64,000 nt of DNA. Source: Providencia sp. PROV188 (GTDB lineage: Bacteria > Pseudomonadota > Gammaproteobacteria > Enterobacterales > Enterobacteriaceae). A program made the position numbers and the translations under genes. Below the pieces are notes generated by a model. The model ran no database searches and was not told the DNA's origin. It saw only the letters and a list, made by a program, of their open reading frames with translations. This document shows positions 52,769 through 61,145 of this stretch, piece after piece; the first letter of the stretch is position 1; every line of letters begins with the position of its first letter. The DNA lies in assembly GCF_027595165.1 (NCBI RefSeq), contig NZ_CP097291.1:2542001-2606000 (forward strand), in the 5' to 3' direction.

Positions 52769-53086
52769 TTATGTAAACGCTGCAATTGCTAGGATTATAG
52801 CTAATCCACTCTGCAATTTTGCCATGTCAGTATGCAACCTTGTAGGTGATTCTTTATTTTCCTTCTCCGATGCCTGAGAACAAAAAGAAATACATACAAA
52901 AGAATATAAGGCGTACCAAAATGATAATTTGGCATAATAAAATGTATGAGCGAAAGAATCACCAAACAATCCACCACTTGATGACCCAAAATTAAAAATA
53001 GCAAAACAAAGATATCCAATAATCCCAATATAAAAGAGAATTGCTGGGAGCAAATTTTTCCCATTCAGTGTCTTTTTCTTACTCAT
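52769..53086 (-). CDS. Membrane protein of unknown function
   Basis: 105 residues with three predicted membrane helices (ILFYIGIIGYLCFAIFNF, SFWYALYSFVCISFC, SGLAIILAIAAF). No family recognised. Cargo between toxin-like gene and lysis genes on the late strand; might modify the membrane of the lysogen or assist lysis. Confidence 0.6.
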   Translation of the reverse strand: MSKKKTLNGKNLLPAILFYIGIIGYLCFAIFNFGSSSGGLFGDSFAHTFYYAKLSFWYALYSFVCISFCSQASEKENKESPTRLHTDMAKLQSGLAIILAIAAFT

Positions 53087-53230
53087 ACCATAGCTACCGA
53101 GTTGAATTTCATCTCACCTTATCTTGGATGCTTTACATCTACCACATGAACTATCCGGAAATTCCGAATAGTTGGAATTTGAATTAATGCATGCTACAAC
53201 GTTAAGAAATTAACTTAAATGGAATTTACT

Positions 53231-53434
53231 ATGTTTCGAGACTTGGATAAATATTTAACATATGCATCAATTCTAGGCATGATTATTCCAACGATTTTGA
53301 TATTTCTACTAAAAAATCCAAAACATATCAGTTTTCTAAAACATTCAGTTATTCTGCTACTGAGCATGATATTGATATTATCAATCATGTTCTTTGTGCA
53401 CTTACTATATGTGGGCTCTTTTACCCTCACATAG
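53231..53434 (+). CDS. Small membrane protein, unknown function
   Basis: 67 residues with two membrane helices (LTYASILGMIIPTILIFLL and VILLLSMILILSIMFFVHLL). ATG 53231 has GGA seven bases before. Rightward, opposite to the late operon, convergent hairpin downstream at 53526. Confidence 0.5.
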   Translation: MFRDLDKYLTYASILGMIIPTILIFLLKNPKHISFLKHSVILLLSMILILSIMFFVHLLYVGSFTLT

Positions 53435-53525
53435 AAGAGCACCGCTGAAGTGGGGCTTAGTATTTACTATTGTTTCATATTACAAACTTCTCAGTTTCAA
53501 GCTTTACTTGTTTTAGAAAGCAAAA

Positions 53526-53547
53526 AACCCAGCTCATTGGCTGGGTT
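53526..53547. terminator. Bidirectional terminator
   Basis: AACCCAGC/GCTGGGTT stem; A-run on the left and T-run on the right, so it works for both strands (rightward membrane gene and leftward cold-shock gene). Confidence 0.8.
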
Positions 53548-53695
53548 TTGAAATTTTGAGTATTATACTAAGCAGCTTACATCGCTGACTTACAAAATAC
53601 ATTTAGCACCGGGATGATTACTTTTGGTTGCTTCAAAATGATAGAGTCTATATAGAGTGCCTTTATCTTAAGGGCATCTCATAAAGAGGTCGATC

Positions 53696-53908
53696 TTAAA
53701 GTGCCACTACATTTACAGCAGCTGGACCTTTTGCGCCATTTTCTACTGAGAAGCTGACTTTTTGCCCTTCATTAAGGGTTTTGAAGCTATCACTTTGGAT
53801 TGCAGAAAAGTGAACAAACACATCTTTGCTTCCATCTTCAGGAGAAATAAAGCCAAAGCCTTTAGATTCGTTAAACCATTTTACTAAACCAGTCATTGTA
53901 TTAGACAT
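53696..53908 (-). CDS. Cold-shock protein, CspA family
   Basis: 70 residues from ATG 53908 (AAAGGA upstream). RNA-binding motifs RNP1 (KGFGFI) and RNP2 (VFVHFS) are both intact. RNA chaperone. Enterobacterial lambdoid prophages often carry csp copies next to lysis genes, as here. Confidence 0.94.
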   Translation of the reverse strand: MSNTMTGLVKWFNESKGFGFISPEDGSKDVFVHFSAIQSDSFKTLNEGQKVSFSVENGAKGPAAVNVVAL

Positions 53909-54120
53909 ATTGAATTCCTTTGAATTTTTAATTGTTGCCACATGGCGTATAGGTTTGATTTTTCTTGATACTTATGGAACTAATTAGAAGGAATTCACTA
54001 CGAATGGGTATCTATGGGATAACGCTAGACGGGGGAACTTTTCAAAACTTGCTTTCATAAATAGGTCTGTACTTCCAAACCGATGAGTATATTTACTCAT
54101 ACATCCTTACGTATAGCAAG
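53909..54120 (-). promoter_or_regulatory. Long 5' leader of the cold-shock gene
   Basis: About 200 non-coding bases precede the start. Near the presumed 5' end GGAAGTACAGACC (54065-54077, minus strand) resembles the cspA cold box TGACGTACAGA. This agrees with temperature-dependent leader folding in cspA. Confidence 0.5.
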
Positions 54121-54315
54121 GTTTTTTTCATAGATACTACGATTATTTTAATAATCAATATGGATTTAACGATATATTCAATACAAGAATAGAGAAATAA
54201 CCCAATGATAAATAACCATTTAATGTTCTAACAACCCATGCATCAAATACCATTTAATAAAAGCCACGTAAGACGTAGCCTTGTATTAATAAAATGTGAT
54301 GACTCTAAAATAACA

Positions 54316-54633
54316 TTAATTACATTTAATGGATTTAAGGCTTTCTAGCTGAGTAAGGCGAGATTGTACTTTTTTTCTAGCATCACCCTTTGCCATACCA
54401 TTTCCAATACCAAAATCACCTAAGAAGCCAAGAACTGTTTTCCCATCAAACTCCCCTGTACTTTCGATTTCGTTCTGAATACCGCGGGTTTTAGCTATTT
54501 CTATCTTAAGGTCATTACAAGTCATGATAGATGACTCTTCAGCGGTTAATACTGCTGCTTGTGGATATTGTTTGGTCGCACAAGAGATAAGGAATAAGGA
54601 TGATAGAGTGACTAACAAGACAGATTTTTTCAT
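54316..54633 (-). CDS. Lipoprotein of unknown function
   Basis: 105 residues; lipobox LISC (Cys18). The mature part contains FDGKTVLGFLGDFGIGNGMAKGDARKKVQSRLTQL, a glycine-rich stretch that resembles small phage/host lipoproteins but no named family. Lies between the toxin B-subunit gene and csp, all leftward. Confidence 0.65.
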   Translation of the reverse strand: MKKSVLLVTLSSLFLISCATKQYPQAAVLTAEESSIMTCNDLKIEIAKTRGIQNEIESTGEFDGKTVLGFLGDFGIGNGMAKGDARKKVQSRLTQLESLKSIKCN

Positions 54634-54776
54634 GATGAATACCACTTAACTTAAGAAAAATTAAGTGTAAATACCCGCCATCAGTTTTAATCATTCAATA
54701 AAACATATAAAAACACATATTATCAATACGTTAATATTACATGTTGTATGCCATCACTCATCATCATTTAACACAT

Positions 54777-55172
54777 TTATCTTGTTGGTCCCATGCAAAA
54801 CCCATTATTACAACTAGCAAATCCAGCTATCGCTTTATTAGAGAAGGTGTGACTAAATTTTGGGTGAGTCCATACATTTGGCTGGACATACAACCTTACT
54901 TTATTTCCAGTTGTATAATAGTAATAAGCTTGCTGAAAAAACTGATCATAAGATGATGCCCATTCTGATTTATTAGAAACGGCACAGGCGACAACATCGC
55001 CACCATGATTCACTGCTTTCACACAAAAATAGCGTCCCCCTTCTATTTGTCCCGAACTAAAATTAGCTAAAGTCACATCTGAATAATATTCAATCTTAGG
55101 GTCCAAAGTGTCTATAGCAAATGCGGTTGGGGCAATTAATAAAAATACAGGGAATAAACTACTCAATCTCAT
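54777..55172 (-). CDS. PltB/ArtB-like toxin B subunit (orphan)
   Basis: 131 residues: signal peptide cut after AFA (residue 19) and a 112-residue mature domain. It aligns along its whole length with typhoid toxin PltB: EYYSDV, GQIEGGRYFCVK, VVACAVSNKSEWASS, YYYTTGNKVRLYVQPNVWT, SCNNGFCMGP. Four Cys (50, 63, 121, 126) can form two disulfides. Residues used by PltB for sialoglycan binding, as I recall them (the Ser of YYS and the Lys of FC(I/V)K), are kept: S31 and K52. B subunits form pentamers that bind host glycans. No A subunit (PltA/ArtA/SubA/CdtB) is present in the window. The gene lies right after Q and its terminator. Confidence 0.85.
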   Translation of the reverse strand: MRLSSLFPVFLLIAPTAFAIDTLDPKIEYYSDVTLANFSSGQIEGGRYFCVKAVNHGGDVVACAVSNKSEWASSYDQFFQQAYYYYTTGNKVRLYVQPNVWTHPKFSHTFSNKAIAGFASCNNGFCMGPTR

Positions 55173-55201
55173 ACAATTCACTCAAATTTTGCAGAAAACA
55201 A

Positions 55202-55219
55202 AGCCCCACTGAAGTGAGG
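55202..55219 (-). terminator. Terminator between Q and the B-subunit gene
   Basis: AGCCTCAC/GTGGGGCT stem (one mismatch) with CTTTGTTTTC after it on the minus strand. In lambda a terminator tR' lies here, before the lysis genes, and is overcome by Q; the toxin-like gene would then be read with the late genes. Confidence 0.6.
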
Positions 55220-55289
55220 CTCATAAGCTGCTGACGTTGTAGTCATTCTTATCACAATATCAGCTATTTTACGATCGTAAAGTATTTTA

Positions 55290-55670
55290 TTAAATCTTCT
55301 CTACATACCTATCTAGTTCTAATTTTATGTCTAACATAATCAACATTCCGTCAATGACCCCCTCCGCTTTTTGAAGTTTTTTCCCTATATGGGTATCTGA
55401 GCATTTATGTTCTCTAGCTAGCTGCATGAATGTTTTCCCAAATAAATAATAATCCAGTAGCAGGTCATGCATCTCTTTATTCTTTATACTTAATTGAGCC
55501 ATACAGCTAGAGATAATCATGGCGTCATCTTCACAACATTGAGGTCGAGATTTCACCTTACTAGGTATTAAGCGGCTAAATCCTGCCGCTGTCGAATACC
55601 ATTGAACTGACTCGATGTTATCCGCAGCCCATGCGCCCCACATTTCTAGTACTTGTTGAATATTACGCAT
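55290..55670 (-). CDS. Late antiterminator Q
   Basis: 126 residues of the short antiterm (PF06530-type) family: [24 protein letters not shown] in pieces, then [40 protein letters not shown]. Lets RNA polymerase pass terminators in the late operon. Last early gene, as in lambda. Confidence 0.87.
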   Translation of the reverse strand: MRNIQQVLEMWGAWAADNIESVQWYSTAAGFSRLIPSKVKSRPQCCEDDAMIISSCMAQLSIKNKEMHDLLLDYYLFGKTFMQLAREHKCSDTHIGKKLQKAEGVIDGMLIMLDIKLELDRYVEKI

Positions 55671-55673
55671 CCG

Positions 55674-55958
55674 TTACCTCGTATGAATTTGCAAGCTTTT
55701 GCCGTCGAATTCAGCGTTAATACGTTTAGCTATAGAAATGGCACTATCTGATTCTTTGGCGAGATTTGAGGTGCCTCTTTCTCTTGTCTTGTACATAGTC
55801 ATTAATCGCCCATTTATCACAGCATGATTTTCAGCCTTAACATCGGTAGAATATTTTTTTACTGTCGCGCGATAACATCCTAGGTACCGAGAAACCTCAG
55901 CCATATTTCCATATGTCTTAATAAGCAACTCTGGAATAGTCGTGATTTCAGCTTTCAT
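55674..55958 (-). CDS. NinH-like protein
   Basis: 94 residues from ATG 55958 with GGGGGA upstream. TTIPELLIKTYGNMAEVSRYLGCYRATVKKY and HAVINGRLMTMY match lambda NinH (Fis-like DNA-binding family). Precedes Q, as in lambda. Confidence 0.83.
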   Translation of the reverse strand: MKAEITTIPELLIKTYGNMAEVSRYLGCYRATVKKYSTDVKAENHAVINGRLMTMYKTRERGTSNLAKESDSAISIAKRINAEFDGKSLQIHTR

Positions 55959-56413
55959 AAATCCCCCATCTGATAAGTGATCCCTTGCTGGTACCAATCA
56001 GGTAACGTGAACTCAATTCGACCTATTACACCGCTAGCCCGTAGCGCCTGAATTCTTTTAAGCTCAATCTTCATGTGCTGATATAACTCATCCATTTGCC
56101 ACGGTTTCAACTTCACTGAAGTACCTGCTAAACGAGCTACGCGGTCAATCGTCATTTCGCTGTAAGTGATAACAGCGTGAGCATTGAATTCGTGTGGGTC
56201 TTCGCCGAGTTTTCGATGGCAACCTACGCAGTGAGCGAAAGCATTAAAGGGATGGTATCGGGTTGATTTGTGTCGTCGTGATTTGAAATGTGAACAGTGG
56301 AGTTTTGAAGGTTCGTGTCTAAATTGTCTTCCGCAGTAGTCGCATTCATAATTTGCTCTTTCCCGGACCAACTGCGAAAACAGAATATCGTGCTTGTCGC
56401 GTTTTAATGCCAT
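55955..56413 (-). CDS. NinG/HNH-type recombination endonuclease-like protein
   Basis: 152 residues. CDYCGRQFRHEPSKLHCSHFKSRRH and AHCVGCHRKLGED give the Cys/His pairs and HNH-like core seen in NinG/Rap Holliday-junction nucleases. It lacks lambda NinG's N-terminal ~80 residues. It lies in the ninG position. Confidence 0.72.
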   Translation of the reverse strand: MALKRDKHDILFSQLVRERANYECDYCGRQFRHEPSKLHCSHFKSRRHKSTRYHPFNAFAHCVGCHRKLGEDPHEFNAHAVITYSEMTIDRVARLAGTSVKLKPWQMDELYQHMKIELKRIQALRASGVIGRIEFTLPDWYQQGITYQMGDL

Positions 56414-56629
56414 TTATTTCTCCTGAATACCCCACTCAGCGACTACAATCACAACCATCGGGTTTTCGCTTAACTCTATCGTCCTCATAGCATCTACTGC
56501 ATGCGGTAATATAAATTTGCGCTTTAATACTCCAGCACACTTCCTGACCGCATCATTGGATTTATGTATAGCCCAGCATAATTTAAGGGTAGTAAGTGCG
56601 CTCATAAACACTTCAGCCTCATTTCTCAT
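56414..56629 (-). CDS. Small nin-region protein
   Basis: 71 residues. No family recognised. Start overlaps the ninB stop (ATGA) and its stop abuts the NinG-like gene, so it belongs to the nin operon. Confidence 0.6.
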   Translation of the reverse strand: MRNEAEVFMSALTTLKLCWAIHKSNDAVRKCAGVLKRKFILPHAVDAMRTIELSENPMVVIVVAEWGIQEK

Positions 56630-57075
56630 CTCTCTTGTTGCTCCTTAAGTTTCATATACTCAGAGTTATTGGGGATGATGATTGGGATGCCTTTCTCAAT
56701 ACACCATTGCTCATGTTTCTCCATCATGTAGAGCATCCGTACTTTATCCATCTTGCTAGTTTTCTCACGCTCTCCATTTTCATCGCGACCTAACCAGTGA
56801 CCGACAAAATATTCATGCGTTTCTTCATTAGTGATTGGCTTTGATAGAACGACTTCACCAGCTCCATTTTTAATATCAATGACAACACCACGCGCACGTA
56901 GCCAATCGCCTGTAGTTTCTATCCACATGCGCCATGTTCTGTTCATTGGTATTGTTCTGAGGTCACGCCATTCGGTGATTCTGATTCGGTACCGCTTACC
57001 GGTTTCTGTTACTTCTGAGAGGGTTTTGAAAATGACTTTGAGATTAGATTTGTGGAGACAGATATCATCTGTCAA
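56626..57075 (-). CDS. NinB-like recombination protein (Orf)
   Basis: 149 residues. RRIRITEWRDLRTIPMNRTWRMW-like sequence (RYRIRITEWRD, MNRTWRMWIE) and VGHWLGRDE are NinB marks; NinB binds single-stranded DNA and replaces RecFOR in lambda. It starts with TTG at 57075, but with a perfect AGGAGG five bases before it. Confidence 0.87.
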   Translation of the reverse strand: MTDDICLHKSNLKVIFKTLSEVTETGKRYRIRITEWRDLRTIPMNRTWRMWIETTGDWLRARGVVIDIKNGAGEVVLSKPITNEETHEYFVGHWLGRDENGEREKTSKMDKVRMLYMMEKHEQWCIEKGIPIIIPNNSEYMKLKEQQER

Positions 57076-57160
57076 TTAGCCTCCTATTTTACCCTTGCGA
57101 AAATTAGTTTTGAGGCGTAGCCTAACAACGTTAACTCGTTAATTAATCAGTTTTTACCTA

Positions 57161-57235
<75 letters not shown>

Positions 57236-57250
57236 ATCGTTTTATCCCAA

Positions 57251-57481
57251 CTAACTCTCAACTCCATTGCTAAGTTTAGCTATCAACTCATTTTGCCAAA
57301 CCTTGATATAAGCTGTTCCACGAGGGAAGCATCTCAATAATTTTTGATTCAATTTACTTTGAATATTTAAGTAGTTCATCCCATTGAGCTTATGTCCTTT
57401 CTTTAATGACAGTAACTTACTATTGATATAACAATTGTTTTTTTCATCTAGCTTATGGTCTTTATGAAATAAAATACTCAT
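57251..57481 (-). CDS. Small protein of unknown function
   Basis: 76 residues; GHKLNGMNYLNIQSKLNQKLLRCFPRGTAYIKVWQNEL. Basic; may bind nucleic acid. No family recognised. Leftward, in the early operon. Confidence 0.5.
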   Translation of the reverse strand: MSILFHKDHKLDEKNNCYINSKLLSLKKGHKLNGMNYLNIQSKLNQKLLRCFPRGTAYIKVWQNELIAKLSNGVES

Positions 57482-57492
57482 TTTGTAATCTC

Positions 57493-57666
57493 TTAGCCGA
57501 CAGCACTGTGATATTCAACATTCAAGTCATCAAGGCTAGCGTTACCTAAATTAGCCCAAAAGACAATCGTTGCCTCAGCATCCAACGCACACTCCGCTAA
57601 CATTAGCTTTTCAAATGGCTTTCCATTCCATGTACCGGTAATGTTGTATACCGCTTCATCATTCAT
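57493..57666 (-). CDS. Small acidic early protein
   Basis: 57 residues from ATG 57666 (AAGGGG upstream): MNDEAVYNITGTWNGKPF onward. The longer frame up to 57720 overlaps P and lacks a site. No family recognised. Confidence 0.55.
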   Translation of the reverse strand: MNDEAVYNITGTWNGKPFEKLMLAECALDAEATIVFWANLGNASLDDLNVEYHSAVG

Positions 57667-57692
57667 CTTAAAACCCCTTATGATTCCATGTG

Positions 57693-58367
57693 TTACTTGA
57701 ATCCATATTTGCTTTTCCACTCAGCAATGATTGATAACGCTTTGTCACGCTTAGTGGGTATCACTGCGCTTTCAAGTTGCAAAACTGGATCAGGTATTTT
57801 CTCACCAGATTTAATACGATTAGCCATAGTCTTAAGCTCAGACGCGCAAAGCTTTATAACCTCTGAATCCGATAAGTTTCGACTTCGCATTTCTGAGTAA
57901 ATTTTAGTGACCATCCAGTAACAAGCGTTCGACTGCCAATTAAATCTACGCCAACCTCGCTCAGAGCAATACTTCTTGAACATGTCGTATAGTTCAGTTT
58001 CTGTGGGCAATCCGAGCTGAGTAAAATCTTCCTGTTTGCACCACTTGATGAATTGACCGACAGCAGGGAAAAAAGGCGAATCACTAGCCCTCGCGTGTCT
58101 CATTCCGTTTTGAAGTTGCTCGCGGGTAGTAATTCCATTTTCAGCAAAAGCGGCAATCCACTGGCGTTTAGCTGCGAGTTCGTCGCTTTCATTTTTGAAT
58201 ATGGTATTTACTGCCGCAGGAAAGATTTGTTTCAGGTTTCGGAATAGCACATCAACGAGTTGCTCAGCTTGTGGGCTTACTATTTTTTGCGGCGTACTGT
58301 CTTGAGCAATTTTAGTCAGTACGCCTGCATCACGATTAGCAATTGCAGTTGCCAAATGAGATTTCAT
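57693..58367 (-). CDS. Replication protein P-like
   Basis: 224 residues, lambda P family. P binds host DnaB helicase and brings it to O at the origin. The typical C-terminal region RDKALSIIAEWKSKYGFK and the middle SPFFPAVGQFIKWCKQED are present. ATGA overlap with O. Confidence 0.88.
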   Translation of the reverse strand: MKSHLATAIANRDAGVLTKIAQDSTPQKIVSPQAEQLVDVLFRNLKQIFPAAVNTIFKNESDELAAKRQWIAAFAENGITTREQLQNGMRHARASDSPFFPAVGQFIKWCKQEDFTQLGLPTETELYDMFKKYCSERGWRRFNWQSNACYWMVTKIYSEMRSRNLSDSEVIKLCASELKTMANRIKSGEKIPDPVLQLESAVIPTKRDKALSIIAEWKSKYGFK

Positions 58368-59263
58368 ATAAATTCATTCTCCCATGCTTCACGAGTATTC
58401 CAGCTTTGTGTTGGCTCTTGCTCTACAACTCGTTTGTTTCGGTTTGGTTGCTGACTTTGAATGACTAAAGTCGCCCATTTTTTGCGAAGTTTTGCAGGAG
58501 ATAACACGACGCTACACCAGAAGGAATCGCGGTTAGCCCATTGGAATAATCGGCAAATATCTTTGTGTGAATACCCATCTAGTTGGCGCATCAAGCGAAT
58601 ATCATTAGCCCATGATGACCAGTTTGGCTCTTTGGTTGCAGGGCTGATTATCAACACTTGCGAGTAAATCCATTGAGCGGCCTTCAAGTCGTCAGCATTT
58701 CCCCACTTGTTACCTTTGGGGGAACAAACAACAGCATTGGGATCAACCACTGAAATTTTTTCGGATGGTTGGTCAGGGGATTCGATAGAATTCTCTGACG
58801 ATATATTATTTATTTCTTTTTTCTTTAAAGTATTTCTTTTGTGTGTCTCCAGATTAGAGACATCATTTGTCTCTAAGTTAGAGACGTTTTTTGTCTTCAA
58901 GTTAGAGACACTGTCTCTAGATTGATTTTTCCATGCTGAAACCTCTTTGTTGACACCAATTTTTTTACCATCAAGAATGATATAATTCATTGAAAGTAAT
59001 TCATTCTTTGCCTTATTAACGTTCTGCCTTGATAGTTTGGTCATCTCAGCTAATTGAGAGTCAGATATTCGATCGCTTTTCTTTCCAAAACCATAAGTTT
59101 TACGAATTAACGCAAGCATGACTCTAAATTGCCTTGCGGTTAGGTCGCAGCACATCAGCGATTCAAGTAACTCGTTGGCAAACTTTGTATAGCCACTGTC
59201 CAACTCTGCCATTCTTGGTTTCTCCGGCTTAACGGGAAATTTAAATACCTCCGCTGTATTCAT
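58364..59263 (-). CDS. Replication initiator O-like
   Basis: 299 residues from ATG 59263 (GGAGG upstream). The N-terminal winged helix is the Phage_rep_O domain (YTKFANELLESLMCCDLTARQFRVML, KSDRISDSQLAEMTKLSRQNVNKAKNELL). The repeat-like stretch SNLKTKNVSNLETNDVSNLE is coded by the origin iterons. The C-terminal half should bind P. Confidence 0.92.
   Translation of the reverse strand: MNTAEVFKFPVKPEKPRMAELDSGYTKFANELLESLMCCDLTARQFRVMLALIRKTYGFGKKSDRISDSQLAEMTKLSRQNVNKAKNELLSMNYIILDGKKIGVNKEVSAWKNQSRDSVSNLKTKNVSNLETNDVSNLETHKRNTLKKKEINNISSENSIESPDQPSEKISVVDPNAVVCSPKGNKWGNADDLKAAQWIYSQVLIISPATKEPNWSSWANDIRLMRQLDGYSHKDICRLFQWANRDSFWCSVVLSPAKLRKKWATLVIQSQQPNRNKRVVEQEPTQSWNTREAWENEFI
58845..58929. 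other. Phage replication origin: iterons in O
   Basis: Three 17-base imperfect palindromes of type GTCTCTAAGTTAGAGAC at 58845, 58869 and 58893 (24-base period) plus a fourth partial copy at 58913. An AT-rich stretch (58800-58840) adjoins them and would unwind. Lambda ori has the same plan: four iterons inside gene O. Confidence 0.85.
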
Positions 59264-59330
59264 AGCGACCTCCATATCGATTTGTGATGTAACTCATTTT
59301 CATTTATAATTACCTTGTGAAATTAAATAA

Positions 59331-59657
59331 TTAATGCGCCTCAGTTGCTCCAACAACTGGGGCGTTTTCTCGAGTAAGCAAGCGTGAAAGCTCGCCAATT
59401 TGCTTCCACAAAAATCTGTATTCCTCTTCACTAATTTTCTTTTCACCCGGCAAAACAAAATCAATTACCCCTGCCGCTGCTAATGTCTCGCATAGCTCAG
59501 GTATCTTTTCGGTTCTACGAGTGATAGTTGAGTCATGAACGCCTAATGATTTAGCGATGACTGTTTGAGATGTTGTTCTGATAACTTGATAAGCGGTTGC
59601 TACCAAGTGATTGGATACAAATCGGTTAAACGATTTGCGTGAATTTGCGTTTTCCAT
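59331..59657 (-). CDS. CII-like transcriptional activator
   Basis: 108 residues. NHLVATAYQVIRTTSQTVIAKSLGVHDSTITR is the CII helix-turn-helix region; length and position between nutR and O agree with lambda CII, which promotes lysogeny. Confidence 0.85.
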   Translation of the reverse strand: MENANSRKSFNRFVSNHLVATAYQVIRTTSQTVIAKSLGVHDSTITRRTEKIPELCETLAAAGVIDFVLPGEKKISEEEYRFLWKQIGELSRLLTRENAPVVGATEAH

Positions 59658-59720
59658 AATTTATATTCCTTCATATACAGTTAATCCGTTACCCACGATC
59701 CTATGGGTGTATCTAAAAGT

Positions 59721-59751
59721 GCGCTTTTTCAGCGCAGACATGTTAAAGAGC
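59721..59751 (-). promoter_or_regulatory. nutR site (boxA-boxB)
   Basis: On the minus strand GCTCTTTAACA (boxA, 59741-59751) is followed by GCGCTGAAAAAGCGC (boxB hairpin, 59721-59735). The loop GAAAA is that of lambda boxB. It lies between cro and cII, as nutR does in lambda. Confidence 0.88.
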
Positions 59752-59759
59752 TATTTTGA

Positions 59760-59966
59760 TTACATATATCTTTGTGGATACAAAATTTGCATTTCTGTAA
59801 TTTTATCGCCGTAGAATCTAGCTAATCTCTCAGCTAACTCTAGTGAAGCAGCCTGAGTTCCTCGCTCTAATCTGCTCAAATTGCCAACATCGCAATTGAT
59901 AGCGTTGGCAACTTCTGAAATTGTTAGTTTCTTTTCTAGGCGAATTTTCCTTAACGGTGTTTGCAT
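59760..59966 (-). CDS. Cro-like repressor
   Basis: 68 residues. Helix-turn-helix LTISEVANAINCDVGNLSRLERG is similar to that of CI on the opposite side, so both probably read the same operators. First gene of the leftward early transcript. Confidence 0.87.
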   Translation of the reverse strand: MQTPLRKIRLEKKLTISEVANAINCDVGNLSRLERGTQAASLELAERLARFYGDKITEMQILYPQRYM

Positions 59967-59982
59967 ATTTCACTCCTTTTAA

Positions 59983-60044
59983 ATGCGTATTACGCATACT
60001 ACCACACAAATAAATATGCGCAATACGCCTTGTGTAGTACGCAT
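59983..60044. promoter_or_regulatory. Right operator region: three CI/Cro operators
   Basis: Three 15-base sites of type ATGCGTATTACGCAT: perfect palindrome at 59983-59997, weaker copies at 60016-60030 and 60030-60044. They lie between cro and cI and overlap both promoters. Three further related sites stand at 62873, 62913 and 62928. Confidence 0.85.
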
Positions 60045-60064
60045 AAATAAAGTTGAATTAAGGT

Positions 60065-60727
60065 ATGAAAATAGGAACTAGAATTCGTGAAATACGAAAA
60101 AGTAAAGGGATGACAATCCTTGAATTAGCCACTGCTATTGGTAGCGATGTGGGTAATATCTCTCGCCTAGAAACTAATAAACAAGGCTATTCAGAAAATA
60201 CACTGGTAAAAATAGCATCAGCACTAGGCGTCACTGTTGCAGATTTATTTACTGAAAACCCTGTACGACTCGACGAAATTGAATACATTGGTGAATTACC
60301 ATCCGGGCTAGTGCCAGTTCGAGGAGAAGCAGTTCTTGGTGTAGATGGCGCTGTTGATATGATGGAAGAGCATAACGGCTGGTTAAAGATTTATAGTGAT
60401 GACAAAGATGCTTACGGATTAAAGGTCAAAGGCGACAGTATGTGGCCAAGAATTCAATCTGGCGAGTATGTAGTTGTTGAACCCAATACAAGTATTAGAG
60501 CTGGTGATGAAGTATTCGTTAGAACTATCGAAGGTCACAATATGATCAAGATATTCAACAAAACCAGAGATGGGGACTATCAATTTACTAGTGTCAATAA
60601 CGCACACAAACCTATTACGTTAATGCCAAATCAAGTAGATACTATCCATTATGTTGCAGCTATAGTGAAACCAACTAAATACATTGATAAGTGTGACAAT
60701 ATTAATCCACTACATCGAATAGTATAA
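60065..60727 (+). CDS. CI-like phage repressor, S24 type
   Basis: 220 residues. N-terminal helix-turn-helix (MTILELATAIGSDVGNISRLE), then a LexA-type peptidase domain with Ser125 (KGDSMWP) and Lys162 (HNMIKIF). RecA-stimulated self-cleavage would induce the prophage upon DNA damage. Followed by three more genes on the same strand. Confidence 0.92.
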   Translation: MKIGTRIREIRKSKGMTILELATAIGSDVGNISRLETNKQGYSENTLVKIASALGVTVADLFTENPVRLDEIEYIGELPSGLVPVRGEAVLGVDGAVDMMEEHNGWLKIYSDDKDAYGLKVKGDSMWPRIQSGEYVVVEPNTSIRAGDEVFVRTIEGHNMIKIFNKTRDGDYQFTSVNNAHKPITLMPNQVDTIHYVAAIVKPTKYIDKCDNINPLHRIV

Positions 60728-60754
60728 AATTAGGTGACCTTTTGAGGAGAAAGC

Positions 60755-61096
60755 ATGGCATTCAATGATATTGAACTAGCAAATATTGAAAAGTGCTTGG
60801 AATTTTTCTTAGAAAAACGCCGCCCAGCAGAACATCTCAGAGATGAGCTCGATTTACAGTATCGTATTGAAGATGACTCGGTCGTTATATTCGAGGTTAG
60901 ACAGCTAACATGGAGTGACTCAAGAGTAGAAGAACCTGTAGCAAAAATAATACATAACAAAATCACAGGCTCTTGGTCACTACTATGGATGGATAAAGAC
61001 AGTAACTGGCATCATTACGATGAAAAAATGTTAGGTAGTTTTTCAGATGCTATTAAGCTTGTAGAAGATGATTTACAAGGTTACTTTTTCGGCTGA
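60755..61096 (+). CDS. DUF3024-like protein
   Basis: 113 residues. FFLEKRRPAEHLRDELDLQYRIEDDSVVIFEVR and SLLWMDKDSNWHHYDE fit the DUF3024 family. Function unknown. It lies 27 bases after cI with an AGGAG site, so it is likely expressed in the lysogen from the cI promoter. Confidence 0.78.
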   Translation: MAFNDIELANIEKCLEFFLEKRRPAEHLRDELDLQYRIEDDSVVIFEVRQLTWSDSRVEEPVAKIIHNKITGSWSLLWMDKDSNWHHYDEKMLGSFSDAIKLVEDDLQGYFFG

Positions 61097-61145
61097 CGAC
61101 ACACTTTAGTGTGTGCATTTGTTAAATATTAATGGATGACTAATA

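Noticed and set aside
53000..57100. Enzymatic A subunit (PltA/ArtA, SubA, CdtB) near the PltB-like gene
   Set aside because: I looked at all frames around it; the neighbours are a lipoprotein, Csp, Q and nin genes without ADP-ribosyltransferase, subtilase or nuclease motifs.
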